Made by a program: the position numbers and the translations under genes | Part shown: positions 1 through 4,844 of the stretch, piece by piece | Position numbering within the stretch: position 1 is the stretch's first letter | Layout: each line of letters opens with the position of its first letter | The notes under the pieces: model-generated | The model's database searches: none | The model's input: the letters and a program-made list of their open reading frames with translations, nothing else | Told to the model about the DNA's origin: nothing | Origin: Pseudomonadota bacterium | Lineage (GTDB): Bacteria > Pseudomonadota > Gammaproteobacteria > Burkholderiales > Thiobacillaceae | NCBI GenBank assembly: GCA_021780975.1 | Contig: JAJXXS010000372.1 | Coordinates: forward strand, 1 to 6,166 | Direction of reading: 5' to 3' | Length of the DNA: 6,166 nt

Positions 1-1004
1 GTTTTGAAGAATGAGCGAACGAGGTTGGGCAATTTCTGGAGTTTTTCGAGTTGCTCCTCGATTTTGTCGCGCAGTTTTTCACCCTTTTGCAGGGGGCGCC
101 GTGCCGTGCCGGTACGCTTGACATGACTCCATACCAGTTCGTCCGGGTTCAAGTCCGGCGCATAGCCGGGCAAGAAGTGCAAAGTCAGACGGCCCTCGGT
201 AGATGCGACGTACTTCTTCACGAGCGCCGTCTTGTGCGCGGGCAAGCTGTCGAGCACAAGATGGATCGGCTTTCTGCGGTACTTCATCATCTTCGCCAGC
301 AACTCGACGAACCGTTCCGCGTTGAGGCCGCCCTCATAGGTGCAGAACCAGAACGCTCCATTGGCATTCACTGCCGAAGCCGCGCTGATGGCTTGGCGTT
401 GCCCGGGACGCTGCACAATGGGTGTCTGGCCGCGAACACCCCAGGTCTTGCCGTGCACGGTGTCAGCACGGAATCCGGATTCATCCCAGAAAAAGATTTC
501 ACCGCCTTCCGCCTTGGCCTGTTTGGCGATGGCAGGGAAGGTTTCACGTTGCCACTGCTCAATGGCCTCCGGATCGCGTTGATAAGCGCGTTGCAAAGGC
601 TTCTGCGGCGTCAACCCCAGCCTCGCGAGCAATTCACCAATGGCAGTCAGTCCAAGTTTTACGCCAAACTTCTTCTCAATCAGTTCAACCACCACAGCGC
701 GTGTCCACAAGCCGAAGTCCAGACCATACTGCCGCGGGTCTCGCCCGTTGATCCATCTGAATACCTGGCTTTCCTGCCCTGGCGTCAAAGTGCGCGGCCG
801 CCCCGTCGCCTCCGTCGAGCGCAACGCCCGAATACCAAGACCCGGCTGCAACGCTGCATTCAGCCACTTATAGATTGTTGTACGGTTGAACCCATAGGCT
901 TCAATCACCCTCGCCGCCGGTTCTCCTTCGCGCACACGCTCGACCGCCATCAGCCGGATTTCTTCCAGCGTCTTGCGATCCAAACTTCGACCATCTCTTT
1001 TCAT
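1..1004 (-). CDS. IS630-family transposase (C-terminal end beyond window)
   Basis: This DDE transposase would cut and rejoin the ends of its own insertion sequence, and IS630/Tc1/mariner elements insert at TA. The frame is open from the ATG at 1004-1002 to the left edge, giving 334 residues; the family is usually about 340-345, so only about ten should be missing. A helix-turn-helix region spans roughly residues 14-50 (GFNRTTIYKWLN) and a second winged-helix-like region about 70-135. The catalytic triad is visible: D174 in FFWDESGFR, D252 in LVLDSLPAHK and E289 in LNPDELVW, with 36 residues between the last two. The residue after D252 is Ser where Asn is common. No frameshift or stop is seen, so the enzyme could be active. 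Its codons look less GC-rich than those of the neighbours, which fits recent arrival. Recognised from motifs; the specific element is not identified. Confidence 0.93.
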   Translation of the reverse strand, partial: MKRDGRSLDRKTLEEIRLMAVERVREGEPAARVIEAYGFNRTTIYKWLNAALQPGLGIRALRSTEATGRPRTLTPGQESQVFRWINGRDPRQYGLDFGLWTRAVVVELIEKKFGVKLGLTAIGELLARLGLTPQKPLQRAYQRDPEAIEQWQRETFPAIAKQAKAEGGEIFFWDESGFRADTVHGKTWGVRGQTPIVQRPGQRQAISAASAVNANGAFWFCTYEGGLNAERFVELLAKMMKYRRKPIHLVLDSLPAHKTALVKKYVASTEGRLTLHFLPGYAPDLNPDELVWSHVKRTGTARRPLQKGEKLRDKIEEQLEKLQKLPNLVRSFFK

Positions 1005-1026
1005 GAAAAATGAGACAAGCATGCTT
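998..1026. repeat. Two palindromes around the transposase start
   Basis: A perfect 12-base palindrome, TTTTCATGAAAA, covers 998-1009 and contains the transposase start codon. A second perfect palindrome, AAGCATGCTT, lies at 1017-1026. No Shine-Dalgarno sequence is visible upstream of the ATG. Palindromes here could weaken translation initiation or serve as a protein-binding site, but that role is inference. Confidence 0.4.
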
Positions 1027-1071
1027 CACGTCAGTTTCATATTTGTCGTCTTATTTGGCGACTACTGAGTA
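1005..1071. mobile_element. Probable terminal region of the IS630 element
   Basis: This AT-richer stretch lies between the transposase start codon and the GC-rich chromosomal sequence that begins at about 1072. It should contain the element's promoter and its inverted terminal repeat. A TA at 1070-1071, next to GACTACTGAG, is a candidate target dinucleotide because IS630 elements duplicate TA. The other end of the element is outside the window, so the terminal repeat cannot be paired and the exact boundary is inferred from composition only. Confidence 0.4.
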
Positions 1072-1165
1072 ACACATAACCGCCGGGCGCCAGACCGGCC
1101 CGCAGCCGACCACAGCCCCGTGCCACCATCCGCCCCGCCATGCTTAGGGAGCACAAACCGGGATC

Positions 1166-1510
1166 ATGTACGAGCCACATCACACGCCGCCGATATCCCT
1201 GGGCAGGTTTGCGCTGCGCATGCTCGCCCATGCTGGCGCGGCCCTAACGCTGATCGGCATCTCCCTGCTTGCCGGCATGATCGGCTACGCGCACTACGAG
1301 CACATGTCCTGGCTGGATGCGTTCCTCAATTCAGCCATGCTTCTGGGCGGGATGGGGCCGGTCAAAACTGAGGATCTGAGCGAGCCAGGGAAGCTGTTCG
1401 CGGGCATGTACGCGCTGTACGCCGGCTTGGTGTTCATCGTCGTGATGGGCATCATCCTCGCGCCTGTCATACACCGGATACTTCACCGGTTCCATTGGGC
1501 CGAGAAATAG
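1166..1510 (+). CDS. Small membrane protein with channel-like helix-pore-helix layout
   Basis: This 114-residue inner-membrane protein has unproven function. A short hydrophilic N-terminus leads into a first membrane helix at about residues 19-42. An amphipathic segment follows at 48-66, reading SWLDAFLNSAMLLGGMGPV, and then a second long helix at about 76-102 with a basic tail (HRILHRFH). The order helix, re-entrant loop, helix is that of two-helix potassium channels, and G62-M63-G64 sits where their GYG filter would be. The filter is not canonical, so ion selectivity cannot be claimed. Similar short proteins are, as I recall, annotated as hypothetical or as two-pore-domain channel family. 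The ATG at 1166 follows a weak purine-rich stretch (CCGGGATC). The gene stands alone just beyond the probable IS630 end, and no clear promoter is seen in 1072-1165. The reading frame is certain; the function is a guess. Confidence 0.75.
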   Translation: MYEPHHTPPISLGRFALRMLAHAGAALTLIGISLLAGMIGYAHYEHMSWLDAFLNSAMLLGGMGPVKTEDLSEPGKLFAGMYALYAGLVFIVVMGIILAPVIHRILHRFHWAEK

Positions 1511-1521
1511 TGCAAATCAAT

Positions 1522-1632
1522 AGGAGTCAGACCCTGAGGTTTCCCCACGAATCATAACCTGCCGGGCTGCGCCATTTTTGATTGCGAAATTCGAGGTCTT
1601 GCATTACGCATTGAAACAATATGGGACAGACC
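1522..1632. repeat. Pair of GTCAGACC / GACAGACC motifs, possible REP/RAYT-type remnant
   Basis: AGGAGTCAGACCCTG at 1522-1536 and GGGACAGACC at 1623-1632 are related direct motifs (G[T/A]CAGACC) about 100 bases apart in non-coding sequence. From memory, similar GGGTCAGACCC and GGGGACAGACC motifs flank REP-associated Y1 transposase genes in many Gammaproteobacteria. No transposase frame lies between them here, so if the link is right this is a decayed remnant or a non-autonomous copy. The identification is inference from two short motifs. Confidence 0.35.
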
Positions 1633-1660
1633 AGGGTTCAACTAACTGACGAGGCTACCG

Positions 1661-1855
1661 ATGACCCACACCTACTGCATGACTTCGAACTGCGCCCTGG
1701 CTCAACAATGCGCGCGCTATGAGGACGATGCCGGCAAGCACCTGCTGACCCGCACCTATGCGGATTTCAGCGAGGAGCTGATCCGCCGGCCGGACAGCAC
1801 CGCGACCTGCCCGTTTTTCATCGACAAGAACGGCGCGCAGCCGACTGCCCACTGA
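1661..1855 (+). CDS. Small four-cysteine protein, function unknown
   Basis: I do not recognise a named family for this 64-residue protein. It has four cysteines (C6, C11, C17 and C50), spaced C-x4-C-x5-C near the N-terminus with the last in TCPFFIDKNG. There is no signal peptide or membrane segment, so it is probably cytoplasmic. The cysteine number and a central acidic helix (DFSEELIRR) would suit a small zinc or iron-sulfur protein, but no known metal-site signature is matched. The ATG at 1661 is well supported by GAGG at 1651-1654, six bases upstream. The gene precedes the phosphoribulokinase homologue on the same strand, with 82 bases between them that hold a possible promoter, so co-transcription is uncertain. 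The good ribosome binding site and the ordered cysteines support a real gene. Confidence 0.7.
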   Translation: MTHTYCMTSNCALAQQCARYEDDAGKHLLTRTYADFSEELIRRPDSTATCPFFIDKNGAQPTAH

Positions 1856-1888
1856 TTTTGCATCTGTTCTTCGTGACCGGCGCGGGGT

Positions 1889-1930
1889 TACACTTTCCGC
1901 TCTGCGGCCTTCCGGCCAATCGGGGGGAAT
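1889..1930 (+). promoter_or_regulatory. Possible -10 element and leader of the kinase gene
   Basis: TACACT at 1889-1894 is a fair sigma70 -10 match, about 45 bases before the ATG. The -35 region is poor (TTCTTC near 1867). The leader then has a short GGCC-TTCC-GGCC hairpin (1906-1917) and a G-run with GGGGGGAA (1922-1929) that can act as the ribosome binding site. This would give the kinase gene its own promoter, but the weak -35 keeps confidence low. Confidence 0.35.
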
Positions 1931-1937
1931 AACCACC

Positions 1938-2891
1938 ATGTCCCGGCAGCATCCCATCATCGCCGTGACCGGCTCGTCTGGATCCGGCCTGTCCACGATA
2001 CGCCACGCGTTCAAGTTCATTTTCCAGCGCCTGAACATCAAGCCCGCGATCGTTCATGGCGACGGTTTCCGGCGCTATACCGATCGGCAGTTCGCCGCCC
2101 TGCTCGAGGAAGCTCGGGGCAGCGGCCGCAACGTTTCCTGGTTCGGGCCCGAGTGCAATCATTTCCAGGAGTTGGAAGCCTTCTTCAAGGCCTATGGTAA
2201 ATGCGGCAGCGGCGTTTATCGCCAATATGCCCACACTGCCGGGCATGGCGAGGAATTGGGCCTGCCGCCTGGCGAATTCACGGCCTGGCAGCCCCTGCCC
2301 CCGGGCAGTGATATCCTGTTCTACGAGGGGCAGCACGGCGGTGTGGTGGCCAATACCTGGACCCGCCGCAAGGTCGACGCGCGCCACTTTCCGCCGGAAA
2401 TAGACCGGCGCACGGGTCGCCCGGGCATCGACGTCGCCCAGCATGTGGATCTGCTGATCGGCGTGGCACCTGCCATCAACCTGGAGTGGATACAGAAAAT
2501 CCACCGCGACCAGAAAAATGGCGCCTGCGCGCTGGAGGAATCGGTGGAAACCATCCTGCGCCGCATGGACGACTACATCCATTACATCGTTCCGCAATTC
2601 GGCCTGACCGATATCAATATCCAGCGCATGCCGCTGGTGGATACCTCGGACCCGTTCATTGCGCGCGACGTGCCGCTGGCTGACGAATCGCTCTGCGTCA
2701 TCCACTTCCGCGACCGCGAACGCCATGATTTTCCCGACCTGCTGGAGCGCATTCCCGATGCCTACCTGTCGCGTCGCACCACCATGGTGATTCCCGGCAA
2801 TCGCCTGCGCCTGGCCCTGGACGCCATCTGCGGTCCAATCCTGGCCGGGCTCATGGAGGCGCGCAGCGCCGCCTCGGGGCAAGGAGCATGA
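1938..2891 (+). CDS. Divergent class I phosphoribulokinase homologue
   Basis: The 317-residue P-loop kinase resembles class I phosphoribulokinases (ribulose-5-phosphate + ATP to ribulose-1,5-bisphosphate, Calvin cycle), which usually have about 290 residues. The P-loop is at 12-20 (GSSGSGLST). Visible family motifs are D42, FYEG with E130, NLEWIQKIHRD (181-191, with K187, R190 and D191 matching K165, R168 and D169 of the Rhodobacter enzyme), INIQRMPLVDTSDPFIARD (226-244), DES (249-251) and VIPGNRL (284-290). By my alignment from memory, the Rhodobacter ribulose-phosphate-binding residues H45, R49 and R173 are replaced by R45, D49 and G195, whereas E. coli PrkB appears to keep them. An extra basic segment of about 23 residues lies near 138-160. 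No RuBisCO gene is in the window. The kinase fold is confident; the substrate is not, so I withhold the prkB symbol. The ATG at 1938 follows a G-rich ribosome binding site. Confidence 0.9.
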   Translation: MSRQHPIIAVTGSSGSGLSTIRHAFKFIFQRLNIKPAIVHGDGFRRYTDRQFAALLEEARGSGRNVSWFGPECNHFQELEAFFKAYGKCGSGVYRQYAHTAGHGEELGLPPGEFTAWQPLPPGSDILFYEGQHGGVVANTWTRRKVDARHFPPEIDRRTGRPGIDVAQHVDLLIGVAPAINLEWIQKIHRDQKNGACALEESVETILRRMDDYIHYIVPQFGLTDINIQRMPLVDTSDPFIARDVPLADESLCVIHFRDRERHDFPDLLERIPDAYLSRRTTMVIPGNRLRLALDAICGPILAGLMEARSAASGQGA

Positions 2892-2902
2892 AGCAGTGGA
2901 AC

Positions 2903-2936
2903 CTCGAGATCAGTCTTGCATCATGCGATCTCCGAG
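2903..2936. terminator. Stem-loop between convergent genes, terminator-like
   Basis: CTCGAGATC at 2903-2911 pairs with GATCTCCGAG at 2927-2936, giving nine base pairs with one bulged base and a 15-base loop. It lies between the convergent kinase and GalT-like genes, where a bidirectional terminator is expected. No T-run follows on either strand, so it is not a classical intrinsic terminator. AGTCTTGC also occurs twice here as a direct repeat (2912-2919 and 2935-2942). Confidence 0.35.
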
Positions 2937-2975
2937 TCTTGCCAAAACCATGATCAGCCCCCCGCTCCCTCGCAC

Positions 2976-4004
2976 TCAGGGCGCAAAGCTCGCGAGTTCT
3001 GTGGCAAATTCCTCGGCCCCCAGACCCTCATAGCTTTCGCGGCTGAACAGCGTGACCGCCCCCGCCATCTCGCTCCACCCGTAGCCCCGGCTCTGCGCGC
3101 CCAGCCTGTCGCTGTCCTGCGGCACGCGCGCCATCAGGTACATGCAATTCCTCGCGTAGAGCAGGTTGTAGGGGACGCCCTGCGTGTGCAGACGGTCGAG
3201 CTCGAACCAGGCGTCCACCGGCTCGGTAAAGCGTTTGCACGGCAAGGGGTAAGGGGCGTTGCCGCCGTTGTGGGAGAAGGACGCATCCTGCACCGGCAAT
3301 GGATCGGCCTGCACGAAGCTCTGGAAATGCAGGTGGTTGACGGAGGCGCCGGCGCCCATGCTGTTGTAGCCCAGGCAGAGGCCGCGTATGCCGGCGAGCG
3401 CGCAGAGATGCCAGGCCCAGCCGTGCAGCTCGGGCGTGAGCATCTGGGGGGATTGCATGTCCGGATCGGGCACCAGCAGGCCGTGCAGATGGGCGAAGGG
3501 AAACTTGTTGTAGAGCAGGCGGGCGTGCTTGCCGGCGAGTTCGCCTTCCCAGAAGACCTCCTTCGCCAGGAAGGGCTTGTTGAAGTGGAATCCGGCAGCG
3601 TCGAAGGGACGCCGCAGGCCATCGAAGCGTTGCCCGCTGCTGCGCGGAGGGCGCAGGGCGCGCAGCGGATTGAACATCACCCGCCAGGGTCCCGCGCGGC
3701 GGCTTTGCATCTGTCCCAGTTGGTCGAAGCCGACCAGGTTGAGCTTGAGAAAGACCATCACGTCGTCGTCGGGCTCGGCGAGGGTGTCGCCGCGCCGCAG
3801 GGCGGCGGTCAGGCTGCTGGCGAGGTCTGCATGGCGCTGCGCCAGTGCGGGCGAGAGTCGCGTCCACAGGGCGGAATCGTAGGCCGCATTCGCCAACACC
3901 AGGATGTAAACCCCGAGGCCGCCGTGCTGCTCCAGCATGGCGTCGAGGCCGTTGGCGAAATTCTGCGCCAGCAACGTCCGCGAGGCGAACGGGGAGGAAG
4001 ACAT
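2976..4004 (-). CDS. GalT/Ap4A phosphorylase-like nucleotidyltransferase (HIT superfamily)
   Basis: This 342-residue protein carries the active-site motif of the GalT branch of the HIT superfamily: GAGASVNHLHFQ around residues 217-228, with H224-x-H226-x-Q228. In galactose-1-phosphate uridylyltransferase and Ap4A phosphorylase the second His of this motif attacks the nucleotide phosphate. A second conserved-looking block, LLYNKFPFAHLHGLLVPDP (163-181), precedes it. There is no signal peptide or membrane helix, so it should be cytoplasmic. The substrate is not known: Ap4A, GDP-hexose or UDP-sugar phosphorolysis or transfer are all possible, and no sugar-pathway gene is adjacent. The frame also has an upstream TTG at 4010, but the ATG at 4004 is more likely. 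No clear Shine-Dalgarno sequence is present; a hairpin occupies 4017-4034 instead. The gene runs convergent to the kinase and divergent from the toxin-antitoxin operon. Confidence 0.8.
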   Translation of the reverse strand: MSSSPFASRTLLAQNFANGLDAMLEQHGGLGVYILVLANAAYDSALWTRLSPALAQRHADLASSLTAALRRGDTLAEPDDDVMVFLKLNLVGFDQLGQMQSRRAGPWRVMFNPLRALRPPRSSGQRFDGLRRPFDAAGFHFNKPFLAKEVFWEGELAGKHARLLYNKFPFAHLHGLLVPDPDMQSPQMLTPELHGWAWHLCALAGIRGLCLGYNSMGAGASVNHLHFQSFVQADPLPVQDASFSHNGGNAPYPLPCKRFTEPVDAWFELDRLHTQGVPYNLLYARNCMYLMARVPQDSDRLGAQSRGYGWSEMAGAVTLFSRESYEGLGAEEFATELASFAP

Positions 4005-4016
4005 GCGCAAGGGTTA

Positions 4017-4034
4017 TGGGTCGTTGCGGACCCA
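4017..4034 (-). promoter_or_regulatory. Inverted repeat just upstream of the GalT-like gene
   Basis: TGGGTC at 4017-4022 and GACCCA at 4029-4034 form a perfect six-base inverted repeat with a six-base spacer, ending 12 bases before the ATG. It could be a regulator-binding site or a hairpin close to the translation start. No convincing -35/-10 pair for this gene was found, and the role is unproven. Confidence 0.3.
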
Positions 4035-4137
4035 CTATGTTGCCATCCCGCCGCAGCTGCGAGCATACAGGTTTTTTGGGGCGGTGATGGGCGGCGCTTA
4101 TGGCTCGAAGCATTGAGGGGGCACGCGTGGTCTTGCG

Positions 4138-4166
4138 TTGACGCCGCTGGGGCCGGGTGATACCTT
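4138..4166 (+). promoter_or_regulatory. Sigma70-like promoter of the toxin-antitoxin operon
   Basis: TTGACG at 4138-4143 matches five of six bases of the -35 consensus. After a 17-base spacer comes TACCTT (4161-4166), preceded by TGA, giving an extended -10 of the form TGnTAnnnT. The start site would fall near 4173, leaving about 22 bases of leader before the antitoxin ATG. The -10 lies inside the palindrome at 4156-4175. Confidence 0.55.
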
Positions 4167-4175
4167 GGTGTCACC
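4156..4175. promoter_or_regulatory. Palindromic operator of the toxin-antitoxin operon
   Basis: GGTGATACC and GGTGTCACC flank a central TT, forming inverted half-sites that match at eight of nine positions. The palindrome covers the predicted -10 and start site, 19 bases before the antitoxin start codon. Ribbon-helix-helix antitoxins bind such two-fold sites as paired dimers and repress their own operon, usually more strongly with toxin bound. The palindrome is directly visible; the autoregulatory role is inferred from family behaviour. Confidence 0.6.
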
Positions 4176-4194
4176 ATTCGCGCAGGCCGCCCCG

Positions 4195-4473
4195 ATGTCC
4201 ACCACCACCCTCAAACTTCCCGACGATCTTAAGGAGCGCATCGCTGCTGCTGCGGCCGACGCCGGCAAGACACCACACGCCTTCATGGTCGAGGCGCTGG
4301 CGGCGCAGACGGCACTGGCCGAGCGGCGGCGCGTCTTCGTCGACGCGGCCCTGACGGCGGAGCAGGAGGTTGCGGAGTACGGCCTCGTGTACGATGCCGA
4401 CGCGGTGTTCAGCTATCTGCAGGACATGCTCGCGGGCAAGCGCGCCAAACGCCCGAAGGCGGTCAAGCTCTAG
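4195..4473 (+). CDS. Ribbon-helix-helix antitoxin
   Basis: This 92-residue antitoxin would neutralise the ParE-like toxin encoded immediately downstream and repress the operon. The N-terminus has the ribbon-helix-helix pattern of the CopG/Arc/ParD type: a beta strand TTTLKLP (3-9), a first helix from about D10 to A22, then the turn AGKTPHAFM and a second helix to about residue 45. The remaining half, acidic and then basic (EQEVAEYGLVYDADAVFSYL, ending AKRPKAVKL), is the likely toxin-binding part, which in such antitoxins is often disordered until bound. I chose the ATG at 4195 rather than the upstream in-frame TTG at 4138, because that TTG is part of the predicted -35 box and the ribbon strand begins right after this Met. 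No strong ribosome binding site is visible. Seven bases separate its stop from the toxin start. Confidence 0.87.
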   Translation: MSTTTLKLPDDLKERIAAAAADAGKTPHAFMVEALAAQTALAERRRVFVDAALTAEQEVAEYGLVYDADAVFSYLQDMLAGKRAKRPKAVKL

Positions 4474-4480
4474 GCCGCGC

Positions 4481-4774
4481 GTGGCTCGCCTCGTCCTCGC
4501 GCCGCGTGCCTTGCGGGACGTCGAGCGCCTGACCGCGTTCCTCATCGAATCGGACCCGGGCGCCGCCACGGCGACGGCCGACCTGCTGTTCGGCGGCCTG
4601 CGCATCCTCAAGGAGCATCCCCTGGTCGGCCGCCCGGCGGAACACGGCTACCGGGAACTGCTGATTTCGCGCGGCCGCACCGGCTACGTAGCGCTGTACA
4701 AGCACGATGTCGAGCGGGATGTGGCGATCGTGCTGGCCGTGCGCCATCAGTACGAAGGCCGGTTCGACGCTTGA
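4481..4774 (+). CDS. ParE-like toxin of the RelE/ParE superfamily
   Basis: This 97-residue toxin shows the ParE pattern: an N-terminal strand and basic helix (LVLAPRALRDVERLTAFL), then LKEHPLVGRP (43-52), GYRELLISRGRTGYVALYK (56-74) and the closing IVLAVRHQYEGRF (83-95). In ParE proteins this fold commonly targets DNA gyrase, while RelE relatives cleave mRNA on the ribosome. The closing AVRHQ and the GRP / YREL motifs favour ParE, but the target cannot be read from sequence alone. The GTG at 4481 is the best start: it begins the first beta strand and lies seven bases after the antitoxin stop. No Shine-Dalgarno sequence is visible, so translation is probably coupled to the antitoxin, which would keep toxin output low. 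The frame is complete and undamaged, so the module is probably functional. Confidence 0.88.
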   Translation: MARLVLAPRALRDVERLTAFLIESDPGAATATADLLFGGLRILKEHPLVGRPAEHGYRELLISRGRTGYVALYKHDVERDVAIVLAVRHQYEGRFDA

Positions 4775-4805
4775 TGTGGAGCCGGGAGGCATGAATACGC
4801 CATGC

Positions 4806-4834
4806 CTGACGCCTCGCGATCCTCGTGCTAACCT
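4806..4834 (+). promoter_or_regulatory. Promoter directly before the RNA methyltransferase gene
   Basis: CTGACG at 4806-4811, a 17-base spacer and TAACCT at 4829-4834 preceded by TGC make an extended -10 promoter. Transcription would begin near 4841, only about four bases before the ATG at 4845, giving a leaderless or nearly leaderless message. It would also make the gene independent of the toxin-antitoxin operon. The match is good but untested. Confidence 0.45.
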
Positions 4835-4844
4835 CCGCCCCGCC

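Noticed and set aside
51..1013. Long plus-strand open frame of 320 codons
   Set aside because: It is antisense to the IS630 transposase, whose minus-strand frame shows the catalytic triad and family motifs. The plus-strand translation has no recognisable domain.
1818..2882. Minus-strand open frame of 354 codons
   Set aside because: It is a shadow of the phosphoribulokinase homologue, produced by high GC content; the plus strand has the conserved motifs.
2916..4160. Plus-strand open frame of 414 codons
   Set aside because: It lies antisense to the GalT-like protein with its HxHxQ motif, and its translation is repetitive Ala/Gly/Arg/Val-rich sequence without domain features.
4138..4194. TTG at 4138 as the antitoxin start, adding 19 residues
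   Set aside because: It would place the start codon inside the predicted -35 box and the coding region across the operator palindrome. The ribbon-helix-helix fold begins right after the Met at 4195.
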